Assembly (NCBI GenBank): GCA_965659675.1 | Contig: CBFHWY010000025.1 | Location: forward strand, 1-35,223 | DNA: 35,223 bases | From: CBFHWY01 sp965659675 | Lineage (GTDB): Bacteria > Bacteroidota > Bacteroidia > Flavobacteriales_G > Salibacteraceae | Direction: 5' to 3' | Shown here: positions 17,553 through 25,408 of the stretch, in pieces | Layout: each line of letters starts with the position of its first letter | How positions within the stretch are numbered: position 1 is the stretch's first letter | The notes under the pieces: generated by a model | Told to the model about the DNA's origin: nothing | Seen by the model: the letters and a program-made list of their open reading frames with translations, nothing else | Database searches by the model: none | Translations under genes and position numbers: made by a program

Positions 17553-18245
17553 ATGTCGATGAAAAAGATCATATACCTTTCGTTTTTTGGATTGCTGATC
17601 GGTATGGCGGTTCAATCCTGTAAGTCAGACCCAAATAGTCCTGGCTACGAATACATGCCAGACATGTATCGTTCTCCAGCTATTGAGCCTTATCAGGAAG
17701 TGGACTATACCTACAATGGCATGTCGGCTAGAAAACCTGCTGAGAATACGATCAGCATGGCTGAGACCACATACCCTTACCCAAACAACAATGAAGGCTA
17801 CGAAGCTGCTGGTGAGAACTTGAAGAATCCAATAGCCTTTTCAGAAGAAGTGCTTGATGAAGGCAAGCAGGTATTCAAGAATTTCTGTATTCACTGCCAT
17901 GGTAAAAATGGAGAAGGAAATGGTTCAGTTCCTGAAAACAGTGACTACCCGAATCCACCGAGCTATAAGGGTGCATTAAAGGATCTACCAGAAGGAAAGA
18001 TCTTTCACTCTATCCACTACGGAAAGAACCTGATGGGCTCACACGCTTCACAGATCAGTAAAGAAGATCGCTGGAAGCTTGTTCATTACGTACAATTCCT
18101 TCAGGATGAAGATAGAAAAATGGCTAGCCTAAATGGAGGTCAAGAAACAACAGCACCCGAAGGGGCTGAAACAATGGAAAAAAAGAGTACCGAAGGAGAG
18201 TCTGAAGCAGAAGCTTCTGAGGTAGCTGAAAATACAAGTAACTAA
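17553..18245 (+). CDS. actE: ACIII subunit ActE, monoheme cytochrome c lipoprotein
   Basis: From ATG 17553 (or 17559) the protein has 230 residues and starts with a lipoprotein signal ending GMAVQSC, so it should be anchored by lipid on the periplasmic face. The DMYRSPAIEPY region typical of ActE follows, then one cytochrome c domain with heme site CIHCH at 112-116 and a possible distal methionine in KNLMGSHASQI. The C-terminal tail, after about residue 190, is rich in Glu, Ala and Ser and probably disordered. In ACIII this single-heme subunit sits beside ActA and may pass electrons on to the oxidase. The gap to actD is five bases. Confidence 0.93.
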   Translation: MSMKKIIYLSFFGLLIGMAVQSCKSDPNSPGYEYMPDMYRSPAIEPYQEVDYTYNGMSARKPAENTISMAETTYPYPNNNEGYEAAGENLKNPIAFSEEVLDEGKQVFKNFCIHCHGKNGEGNGSVPENSDYPNPPSYKGALKDLPEGKIFHSIHYGKNLMGSHASQISKEDRWKLVHYVQFLQDEDRKMASLNGGQETTAPEGAETMEKKSTEGESEAEASEVAENTSN

Positions 18246-18265
18246 GAACACCAAACCGTTTTTTG

Positions 18266-19489
18266 ATGGAGCAGTTTACAATATCCAATCGTCTTAGAAA
18301 CCTCACTTATGCCTTGATCGGCATTGGGGTTATCGCACTGATATTCGGTATCATTAACATTTTTGGTGGCCATGATGAGCATCATCATCATTTGGCTGTG
18401 CAAAGGTTGTGGTCTAATATTCTCATCAATGGCCTCTTCTTTTTCGGAATAGGAATCATGGGAACATTCTTTATGGCAGTTCAATTTGCTGCTGAATCAG
18501 CCTGGACAACTGTGATCAAAAGGGTATTTGAGGCCGTATCTTCCTTTGTCCCTGTCGGAGCGGTAATTCTGGTGATCGTATTTGCTGCAGGTTCACTGCA
18601 TTTGCACCATCTGTACCACTGGATGGACCCAGCAGTAACGGACCCTGCCTCAGAACATTATGACGCTGTAATCGCTGGAAAAACTGCTTATTTGAATCAA
18701 CCCTTCTTCTGGGGAAGAGTGTTGGTTTTCCTATCGGTTTATATTCTATTTACAAGATGGTTTAGAAAAAAGAGTTTGGAAATGGATATAGAGGGAAGTA
18801 CTAGCCTTCACTTCAAAAGTGTTAGAAATGCTGCAATTTTCCTTGTGTTCTTTGGGTATACCTCTGTAGTGGCATCTTGGGACTGGATCATGTCAATAGA
18901 TACTCACTGGTTTAGTACGCTATTTGGTTGGTATGTATTCTCAGGTTGGTGGTTGAGTGGAATGGTTGTTTTCATTCTGATTGTGCTTTACCTCAAATCA
19001 CTTGGTCTTTTGAAACCAGTAAATGAGAATCACCTGCACGATCTTGGAAAATGGATGTTTGCCATAAGCTTCCTATGGTCTTACTTATTCTTCTCTCAGT
19101 TTATGTTGATCTGGTATTCAAACATCCCGGAAGAGGTGACTTATTTCCAGGCACGAATCAATGAATACCCTTTACTCTTTTGGGGGATGTTTATTGTGAA
19201 CTTCATATTCCCAATGTTGTTCTTAATGGATAGAGACAATAAAAGAAACAAAGCATTTTTGGCCGTGATAGGAGTTATAATATTAATGGGACACTGGGTT
19301 GACAGTTACCTTTTGGTTACGCCTGGAACAATGAAGGCAGAAGGAACAATTGGACTATTTGAAATTGGTTTAGCACTTGGCTTTACGGGTGTATTCTTGT
19401 TGGTTGTAACAAAAGCACTTGCCGCTGCACCAGTTGTTGTTAAAAATCACCCTTTCCTCGAGGAAAGTGTACATCACGAAATTCATTAA
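18266..19489 (+). CDS. actF: ACIII subunit ActF, second NrfD-type membrane subunit
   Basis: Starting at the ATG at 18266 (MEQFTISNRLRN) the protein has 407 residues and about ten transmembrane helices, and is a paralogue of ActC. A histidine-rich loop GGHDEHHHHL follows the first helix, and another, LHLHHLYHWMDP, lies near residue 113. These His-rich loops and the FWGRVLVFLSVYILF segment are typical of ActF. In ACIII, ActF pairs with ActC in the membrane but has no direct partner in the Fe-S chain; a proton-translocation role has been proposed. A TTG codon one position upstream is a less likely start. The gene lies 20 bases after actE and 21 before coxB. Confidence 0.92.
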   Translation: MEQFTISNRLRNLTYALIGIGVIALIFGIINIFGGHDEHHHHLAVQRLWSNILINGLFFFGIGIMGTFFMAVQFAAESAWTTVIKRVFEAVSSFVPVGAVILVIVFAAGSLHLHHLYHWMDPAVTDPASEHYDAVIAGKTAYLNQPFFWGRVLVFLSVYILFTRWFRKKSLEMDIEGSTSLHFKSVRNAAIFLVFFGYTSVVASWDWIMSIDTHWFSTLFGWYVFSGWWLSGMVVFILIVLYLKSLGLLKPVNENHLHDLGKWMFAISFLWSYLFFSQFMLIWYSNIPEEVTYFQARINEYPLLFWGMFIVNFIFPMLFLMDRDNKRNKAFLAVIGVIILMGHWVDSYLLVTPGTMKAEGTIGLFEIGLALGFTGVFLLVVTKALAAAPVVVKNHPFLEESVHHEIH

Positions 19490-19510
19490 TCACAATAAAG
19501 AAGATAACGG

Positions 19511-20716
19511 ATGGCTAACTTATTGATACTTGCGGTAATCATCCTCGGAGTTGTGCTCCTTGCGCAGCTTACCCGTGTTTACGAACTTACTTCTAAACTA
19601 ACCGGTAAGAAGGAGTATGAAGTGACCGATGGTGAAAACCGAACGCACGCCAACTTATGGGTGATTTTCCTTATTGCATTCTTTGCTTTCTTCATTTGGC
19701 TGTGGGCTGCATATGGCGACAACTTGCTGACCATTGCCGCCAGTGAACATGGAGAAGCAGTGGATACCTTGTTGTGGTTCAACTTTGCCGTGATCATTGT
19801 GGTCTTTGCGATCACGCACATTCTGCTGGTGACCTTCGTATATCTCTATAAAGGCCGCAAGAATGGAAAGGCCGATTTCATCACTCACAACAATAAGCTA
19901 GAACTTGTTTGGACCACTACTCCAGCAATTGTGCTTGCTGTGATCATTATCTACGGAATTTCAACCTGGAACGACATAACCAGCGAACCAGAAAATCCGA
20001 TCAACATTGAGCTTTATGCCAAACAGTTTGATTGGACGGCTAGATATGCTGGAGAAGACAATGAATTAGGTGCCTTCAACTTCAGAATGACCTCTACCAA
20101 CAATCCACTCGGTGTGATCACTGATGCAAAGATCGATGAGCGTCTGACAGAAATGAAGGAAGAGATCGCCAAACTTGAGGCGAGTCGCTCTGAAGTATAT
20201 CCTGGGGGTAAAACAGATGAGGAGATCATTGATAAGATCGCTTCTAAGAAAAAGCACATGAATAAAGTGCTTGAGTATAAAAAGTTATCTGAAGAGACTC
20301 CTTACACTGCTGGAAATGACGACAAGCAGGTAAAAACTGAGTTTCACATTCCAGTGAATCGTGCCGTTAAATTTCAGATTCGATCAAGGGACGTAATTCA
20401 CAGTGCATACATGCCTCACTTTAGAGCGCAAATGAATGCTGTACCTGGAATGGTAACCACATTCTCCTTTATCCCAAATAAAACAACAGCCGAAATGAGA
20501 GAGCTTCTCAAGGATCCTGAATTTGATTATTTGCTTTACTGCAACAAGATCTGTGGAGCCGCTCATTACAACATGCAAATGAAGATCATCGTGGAAAGCG
20601 AATCTGACTACAACGCATGGCTAGCAGAACAACCAAGCTTCACTCCTGTTGATAATAAGAAAGAAGCAACCGCCGAAAACCAGGTAGAAGAAACTAAAAT
20701 TATTGCATCTAAATAA
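19511..20716 (+). CDS. coxB: Cytochrome c oxidase subunit II (CuA), with extra N-terminal helices and a long insertion
   Basis: Subunit II receives electrons from cytochrome c at a binuclear CuA site. The CuA ligands are intact: H297, C344, C348, H352 and M355 (CNKICGAAHYNM). The 401-residue protein is long for the family. There are four hydrophobic helices (about 3-22, 47-67, 85-115 and 131-152) rather than two, and the cupredoxin domain is interrupted at about 195-272 by a charged, helical, coiled-coil-like insertion (KIDERLTEMKEEIAKLEA). The residue between the two copper cysteines that is normally Glu, a magnesium-site ligand in model oxidases, is Lys (C-N-K-I-C). The N-terminal helices suit docking to ACIII in a supercomplex, which is inference from gene order. 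Confidence 0.95.
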   Translation: MANLLILAVIILGVVLLAQLTRVYELTSKLTGKKEYEVTDGENRTHANLWVIFLIAFFAFFIWLWAAYGDNLLTIAASEHGEAVDTLLWFNFAVIIVVFAITHILLVTFVYLYKGRKNGKADFITHNNKLELVWTTTPAIVLAVIIIYGISTWNDITSEPENPINIELYAKQFDWTARYAGEDNELGAFNFRMTSTNNPLGVITDAKIDERLTEMKEEIAKLEASRSEVYPGGKTDEEIIDKIASKKKHMNKVLEYKKLSEETPYTAGNDDKQVKTEFHIPVNRAVKFQIRSRDVIHSAYMPHFRAQMNAVPGMVTTFSFIPNKTTAEMRELLKDPEFDYLLYCNKICGAAHYNMQMKIIVESESDYNAWLAEQPSFTPVDNKKEATAENQVEETKIIASK

Positions 20717-20725
20717 GTTCGAATA

Positions 20726-22501
20726 ATGGCAGCAACAGCACACGTGCATCATAAAGAACCATTTTTAACGAAATACCTCTTTAGTCAGGATCACAAGATG
20801 ATCGCCCGTCAGTTTCTACTTACGGGAACTTTCATGGCTTTTGTGGGTATGATCATGTCTATGCTCTTCCGTCTTCAACTGGCCTGGCCAGGTGAGGGCT
20901 TTGCAGTGCTCAACTTCTTTTTGGGAGACAAATGGGCACCAGATGGCGTACTCGATCCGAATATGTATTTAGCCCTGGTAACCATTCACGGTACCATCAT
21001 GGTGTTCTTCCTGCTTACAGCTGGACTTAGTGGAACATTTGCTAACCTGCTTATTCCACTGCAGATCGGCGCAAGAGATATGGCATCAGGATTTATCAAT
21101 ATGCTTTCATATTGGTTCTTCTTTGCCTCATCAGTGGTTATGATCGTTTCGCTCTATGTGGAGTCCGGACCCGCTTCCGCAGGTTGGACAGTGTATCCAC
21201 CATTAAGTGCGCTTGAACAAACAATTCCTGGATCAGGACTTGGAATGACACTCTGGCTTGTGAGTATGTCACTGTTCATTGTGAGCTCATTGCTGGGAGG
21301 TCTGAACTACATTGTCACTATCGTAAACCTTAGAACAAAAGGAATGAAGATGACCAGACTTCCACTGAGTATCTGGGCACTTTTTGTTACCGCTATCCTT
21401 GGAGTACTTTCATTTCCAGTGCTATTTGCAGCGGCTTTGTTGTTGATCTTCGATAGAAGCTTTGGAACTTCATTTTATCTTTCAGATATCTACGTAGCCG
21501 GTGAGGCGCTTGATGCAACAGGTGGAAGCCCACTGCTATATCAACACCTTTTCTGGTTCCTTGGGCACCCTGAGGTATACATTATCTTACTTCCTGCATT
21601 GGGAATTACTTCTGAGGTGATTTCAACCAATGCCAGAAAGCCGATCTTTGGATATCGAGCCATGGTAGGGTCGATCTTAGCTATTGGTTTCCTCTCCTTT
21701 ATCGTTTGGGGTCACCACATGTTTGTTACTGGTATGAACCCCTTCGTTGGAGCGGTATTTACCTTCACAACACTGCTAATTGCGATTCCTTCTGCGGTAA
21801 AAGCATTTAACTACCTCACCACCCTTTGGAAAGGTAACTTGAGATTTACGCCAGCGATGATGTTTGCTGTGGGTATGGTTTCAACCTTCATTACAGGGGG
21901 GTTAACGGGTATCATCCTTGCAGATGCCGCCTTGGATATTAACCTACACGATACCTATTTCGTGGTGGCTCACTTCCATATTGTAATGGGGCTTAGTGCA
22001 GTACTGGCGATGTTTGCGGGTGTTTATCATTGGTTCCCGAAATTATTTGGCAAAATGATGAATAAGAACCTTGGGTATGTTCACTTCTGGCTGACATTCA
22101 TCAGTGCATATGGAGTTTTCTTCCCACAGCACTTCCAGGGCCTTGCAGGGGTGCCAAGAAGATATTATTCATACACTGAATTCCCAATTTTCTCTGATTT
22201 TGCAGACTTAAGTGTGCTGATCACGGTGTTTGCCATCATCGGAGGAGTTGCTCAGGTAATTTTCGCGTACAACTTTGTCTACAGTATTTTTAGAGGTCCT
22301 AAATCACCTCAGAATCCTTGGAAATCCAATACGCTCGAGTGGACTACACCTGTAGAGCATATTCACGGAAACTGGCCAGGTGAGCTTCCTGTTGTGCACA
22401 GATGGGCTTATGATTACAGTAAACCAGGCAAAGAAGATGACTTTGTTCCTCAAACCGTTCCACTAGAAGAAGGAGAGGTTGATGGAGAAGCCGGTCATTA
22501 A
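20726..22501 (+). CDS. coxA: Cytochrome c oxidase subunit I (heme a/a3-CuB)
   Basis: This is the catalytic, proton-pumping subunit that reduces oxygen to water. The 591-residue protein has about twelve helices. Visible metal ligands are H88 and H418 for the low-spin heme, H416 for the high-spin heme, and H281, H330 and H331 for CuB. Y285 in HPEVY can form the His-Tyr crosslink. E283 (D-channel) and K359 in AVKAFNYL (K-channel) are present, which places it with type A oxidases. No subunit III or IV gene follows in the window, so these are encoded elsewhere. It is the last gene of the ACIII operon, and a strong terminator lies 25 bases after its stop, inside the next reading frame. Confidence 0.97.
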   Translation: MAATAHVHHKEPFLTKYLFSQDHKMIARQFLLTGTFMAFVGMIMSMLFRLQLAWPGEGFAVLNFFLGDKWAPDGVLDPNMYLALVTIHGTIMVFFLLTAGLSGTFANLLIPLQIGARDMASGFINMLSYWFFFASSVVMIVSLYVESGPASAGWTVYPPLSALEQTIPGSGLGMTLWLVSMSLFIVSSLLGGLNYIVTIVNLRTKGMKMTRLPLSIWALFVTAILGVLSFPVLFAAALLLIFDRSFGTSFYLSDIYVAGEALDATGGSPLLYQHLFWFLGHPEVYIILLPALGITSEVISTNARKPIFGYRAMVGSILAIGFLSFIVWGHHMFVTGMNPFVGAVFTFTTLLIAIPSAVKAFNYLTTLWKGNLRFTPAMMFAVGMVSTFITGGLTGIILADAALDINLHDTYFVVAHFHIVMGLSAVLAMFAGVYHWFPKLFGKMMNKNLGYVHFWLTFISAYGVFFPQHFQGLAGVPRRYYSYTEFPIFSDFADLSVLITVFAIIGGVAQVIFAYNFVYSIFRGPKSPQNPWKSNTLEWTTPVEHIHGNWPGELPVVHRWAYDYSKPGKEDDFVPQTVPLEEGEVDGEAGH

Positions 22502-22507
22502 TACGAT

Positions 22508-23173
22508 ATGATGTTAAAAGACAAGAAAATGCTCTTCGTTTTGAAGGGCATTTTTTTTGTGCTTTTTTGCCTTAGTGCTCAATTGACGTATACCCAGGAG
22601 ACACGTTTTGTTGAAGATATTCGCAACTCGATCAAAAGCAAACCCAAGTTAGACCTCAGGCTTGATATTCGAAACTCGTTTATTACCACACGTCTTGCCC
22701 GAATTCGGGGAGTTAAAATAGGACTCGACTATAATTCTGCAATAAAGTTTGGGCTGTCATACAACTGGCTTGTTTCCGGCTTTAAGCATCAAATACTTGT
22801 ATCCGATGCACCGGTAGATGCAGAGCTGAATTATCAATATATCGCTCCCTATGTGGAGTATGCCTTCTATCGGAAAGAGCCCTGGGAGATCTCAATTCCT
22901 GTGCATTTTGGCTTTGGCTGGACGAACTATGAGTATACTAGCTTAGGGCAAAGAAATAGGGTATATCCAGGATTTATATTTAGCTATGAACCATACATGA
23001 TCGGACGTTATACCATTTTCAAATACTTTGCCCTCGGGGCTGGGGTTGGTTACAGGTTAAGCCTCACAGCCAATGACAATTTAGATCAGAATTTTAACTC
23101 TCCGATCTATGTGTTTAAATTTCAGGTATTACTCGGTAAAATATGGTCTGATCTCAACAAGACTATTGACTAA
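22508..23173 (+). CDS. Exported protein, probably outer-membrane beta-barrel, unknown function
   Basis: The frame has 221 codons with possible starts at 22508, 22511 and 22529. Any of them gives a signal peptide whose core is FVLKGIFFVLFCLSAQLTYTQ minus its ends. The mature part is rich in aromatic residues and short alternating hydrophobic/polar strands (YIAPYVEYAFYR, YFALGAGVGYRLSLT), as in small outer-membrane barrels. I recognise no family. Unusually, a strong intrinsic terminator (22526-22558) covers the signal-peptide codons, so cox-operon transcripts may end here and the gene may be expressed only by readthrough or from an unseen promoter. RuvB follows nine bases after its stop. Confidence 0.7.
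   Translation: MMLKDKKMLFVLKGIFFVLFCLSAQLTYTQETRFVEDIRNSIKSKPKLDLRLDIRNSFITTRLARIRGVKIGLDYNSAIKFGLSYNWLVSGFKHQILVSDAPVDAELNYQYIAPYVEYAFYRKEPWEISIPVHFGFGWTNYEYTSLGQRNRVYPGFIFSYEPYMIGRYTIFKYFALGAGVGYRLSLTANDNLDQNFNSPIYVFKFQVLLGKIWSDLNKTID
22526..22558 (+). terminator. Strong intrinsic terminator after coxA, inside the next ORF
   Basis: Twelve pairs (22526-22537 with 22543-22554, one T-G) close on a five-base loop, and eight T residues follow at 22551-22558. It is the only terminator-like structure after the 11-kb ACIII/oxidase operon. It lies within codons 7-17 of the downstream frame; the T tract encodes Phe residues of the signal peptide. Confidence 0.8.
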
Positions 23174-23182
23174 TTTTGAAGA

Positions 23183-24214
23183 ATGGAGAGGGATTCACTC
23201 TTAGATGCTAGTGGAGATGGGCTGGAAGGTTCGGAGAAGGATATTGAAAAGGTCTTAAGGCCGCTCTCCTTCGATGACTTTACCGGCCAAAGAAAGATCG
23301 TTGATAATCTAAAGGTCTTTGTTGAAGCTGCACGTCAAAGAGAAGAAGCCCTTGATCATGTTCTGTTGCATGGGCCTCCAGGTCTTGGTAAAACCACGCT
23401 AGCAAATATCATTGCCAAAGAAATGGGAGTTGGTATCAAAGTGACGTCTGGACCTGTATTAGACAAACCAGGAGACCTTGCTGGTTTACTTACGGGGCTT
23501 GAGGCGAAAGATGTACTCTTTATTGATGAGATCCATCGTTTATCACCCGTAGTAGAGGAATTTCTCTACAGCGCGATGGAAGATTTCAAGATCGATATCA
23601 TGATCGATACGGGACCTAATGCCCGAAGTGTGCAGCTAGAACTTGAACCCTTTACGCTTATTGGTGCAACTACGCGCTCTGGTTTGTTGACATCACCATT
23701 AAGAGCCCGATTTGGAATAAGCTCAAGACTATCTTATTACGATCACGAACTGCTCAAAGACATTGTTGAACGCTCTTCGGGGATACTAAAGATTGGCATT
23801 GAAGAAGAAGCTGCACTCGAAATAGCCAGAAGATCACGAGGAACCCCACGAATTGCCAACTCCTTACTGAGAAGATCGAGGGACTTTGCTCAGGTCAAGG
23901 GAGACGGTAGCATTGATCATAAGATCGCAGTTCATGCCCTGGGTGAATTAAATGTGGATACCCATGGTCTGGATGAGATGGATAATAAGATCTTGAGAAC
24001 CATCATCGAAAAGTTTAAGGGCGGACCGGTCGGGATCACCACGATTGCTACTGCTGTAGGCGAAGATTCTGGTACAATTGAAGAGGTATATGAGCCTTTT
24101 TTGATCCAGGAGGGCTTTCTTTCGAGAACGCCAAGAGGTCGTGAGGTGACAGCAAGAGCTTACGAACATTTGAATCTAGAGCGCGGAGACGAGCAGGCCA
24201 GCCTTTTCTCATGA
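23183..24214 (+). CDS. ruvB: Holliday junction branch-migration ATPase RuvB
   Basis: RuvB is the AAA+ motor that, with RuvA, drives branch migration of Holliday junctions. The 343-residue protein has Walker A GPPGLGKT at 64-71, Walker B DEIH at 115-118, the sensor stretch IGATTRSG, the arginine-finger region LRARFG, and the C-terminal winged helix ending in FLSRTPRGREVT. All motifs are intact and the length is normal. ruvA is not adjacent; it lies 8 kb downstream behind maeB. The stop overlaps the queG start (ATGA), implying coupled translation. Confidence 0.97.
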   Translation: MERDSLLDASGDGLEGSEKDIEKVLRPLSFDDFTGQRKIVDNLKVFVEAARQREEALDHVLLHGPPGLGKTTLANIIAKEMGVGIKVTSGPVLDKPGDLAGLLTGLEAKDVLFIDEIHRLSPVVEEFLYSAMEDFKIDIMIDTGPNARSVQLELEPFTLIGATTRSGLLTSPLRARFGISSRLSYYDHELLKDIVERSSGILKIGIEEEAALEIARRSRGTPRIANSLLRRSRDFAQVKGDGSIDHKIAVHALGELNVDTHGLDEMDNKILRTIIEKFKGGPVGITTIATAVGEDSGTIEEVYEPFLIQEGFLSRTPRGREVTARAYEHLNLERGDEQASLFS

Positions 24215-25131
24215 TCATTTCCAAAAGTATATTTCAAAGGGAAGCCTTCCTGGAGGGTTTCGATATGATCGGCTTTTCTAAAGCAGAGAAATTAGAGAAA
24301 GAAGCTAATTTCCTTGAGCAATGGCTAAAGGAGAAAAAGCACGGGGATATGCAGTGGATGGAAACCAACTTTGATAAGAGAGTGGATCCAACAAAGCTGC
24401 TTCCTGGAACAAGATCTGTCGTTTCCCTTATGATCAATTATTTCCCGGAGGAAGACTGGAAACTAAATGAACTAAAGGTTTCCAAATATGCATGGGGGCG
24501 AGACTATCACAAAGTCATTAAAAAGAAATTGAAACGAATGATCGGGAAGCTCAAAGAGGAGATCGGTGACTTCCAGGTAAGGGCATTTGTTGATTCGGCC
24601 CCGGTAATGGATCGCGCATGGGCTGAGCGTGCGGGACTAGGTTGGATAGGTAAGAACGCAAATCTAATCAATAAGCGTTCGGGCTCTTTTTTCTTTCTGG
24701 CTGAGCTTCTGACCGATCTGGATTTTGAGTACGATGCTCAGAAAGTAAAAGACTATTGCGGTAACTGCACAAGATGCATAGATGCCTGTCCCACCAAAGC
24801 GATTGAATCGGATAGGAATATCAATGGCTCAAAGTGTATTTCATACCTGACCATTGAGATGGAGGATCAAATTCCATTAGAGTTTAAGGATAAAATGAAC
24901 GGCTGGGCCTTTGGTTGTGATGTGTGTCAGGATGTATGTCCTTGGAACAGAAACGCCAGACCGCATCAAAATACAGCATTTAAGCCTGCACCTTCATTGA
25001 TCGATATGAGCATTGAGCAATGGTATCAAATGACCGAAGAAAGCTTTTTTGAAACTTTCAAAGGCACTCCGGTAATGAGAACAAAATGGAAAGGCTTTTC
25101 TCGAAATATTCAGTTCTTATCCGGTAGCTAA
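24211..25131 (+). CDS. queG: Epoxyqueuosine reductase QueG
   Basis: QueG uses cobalamin and two [4Fe-4S] clusters to reduce epoxyqueuosine to queuosine at the wobble base of certain tRNAs, the last step of the pathway. The 306-residue protein carries the family segment VDSAPVMDRAWAERAGLGW (about 127-145), whose Asp matches the catalytic acid of known QueG. It has two cluster motifs, CGNCTRCIDACP (183-194) and CDVCQDVCP (236-244). It lacks the C-terminal HEAT-repeat extension seen in some homologues. Its start overlaps the end of ruvB by four bases, and its stop overlaps that of the converging small gene by three. Confidence 0.95.
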   Translation: MIISKSIFQREAFLEGFDMIGFSKAEKLEKEANFLEQWLKEKKHGDMQWMETNFDKRVDPTKLLPGTRSVVSLMINYFPEEDWKLNELKVSKYAWGRDYHKVIKKKLKRMIGKLKEEIGDFQVRAFVDSAPVMDRAWAERAGLGWIGKNANLINKRSGSFFFLAELLTDLDFEYDAQKVKDYCGNCTRCIDACPTKAIESDRNINGSKCISYLTIEMEDQIPLEFKDKMNGWAFGCDVCQDVCPWNRNARPHQNTAFKPAPSLIDMSIEQWYQMTEESFFETFKGTPVMRTKWKGFSRNIQFLSGS

Positions 25132-25313
25132 GAGAAGATCTCCATGATAACATCATCATAGGTTCCGGCAAATGTCGCCAGGCACCAGGCACGTAATAAG
25201 AGTTGTTCCTCCTTACGCAACCAGCGTTTTGCCTTTATCAATTCTTTCTTGAATAGTTTGCGGTCGAAGCTTACTTTTTTCAAAACAGACTTGGATAAAT
25301 GAAGCATACTCAT
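25128..25313 (-). CDS. Small basic protein of unknown function
   Basis: This 61-residue protein (or 59 from the second Met) has no signal peptide. It is basic in its first half (LKKVSFDRKLFKKELIKAKR) and has a hydrophobic, aromatic second half (EEQLLLRAWCLATFAGTYDD). The pattern VSFD..LF.KEL..A..WL...E....L..WC resembles a short conserved protein I recall from other Bacteroidota genomes, without a known function. It converges on queG with overlapping stops. A one-mismatch promoter-like word (TAACTTCG on this strand) lies at 25339-25346. It is probably real, because the frame is compact, protein-like and fills the gap. Confidence 0.6.
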   Translation of the reverse strand: MSMLHLSKSVLKKVSFDRKLFKKELIKAKRWLRKEEQLLLRAWCLATFAGTYDDVIMEIFS

Positions 25314-25378
25314 AGCACGTGAAATTTTAATCGGTTCTCGAAGTTATAGAAAAGGACGGAAAAAATCCAGTGAGATTG

Positions 25379-25408
25379 TAAGCTTAACTTAAATTAAGAT
25401 TAAGCTTA
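25379..25408. repeat. AT-rich imperfect inverted repeat at the 3' end of the Omp28-like gene
   Basis: Nine pairs (25379-25387 with 25400-25408, centred on two AAGCTT words), a one-base bulge, and three more pairs form a hairpin with a five-base AT loop. It overlaps the TAA stop of the Omp28-like gene on the minus strand. No T tract follows directly on either strand, so it is a poor intrinsic terminator; it may be a transcript-end structure or a protein-binding palindrome. Confidence 0.45.
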
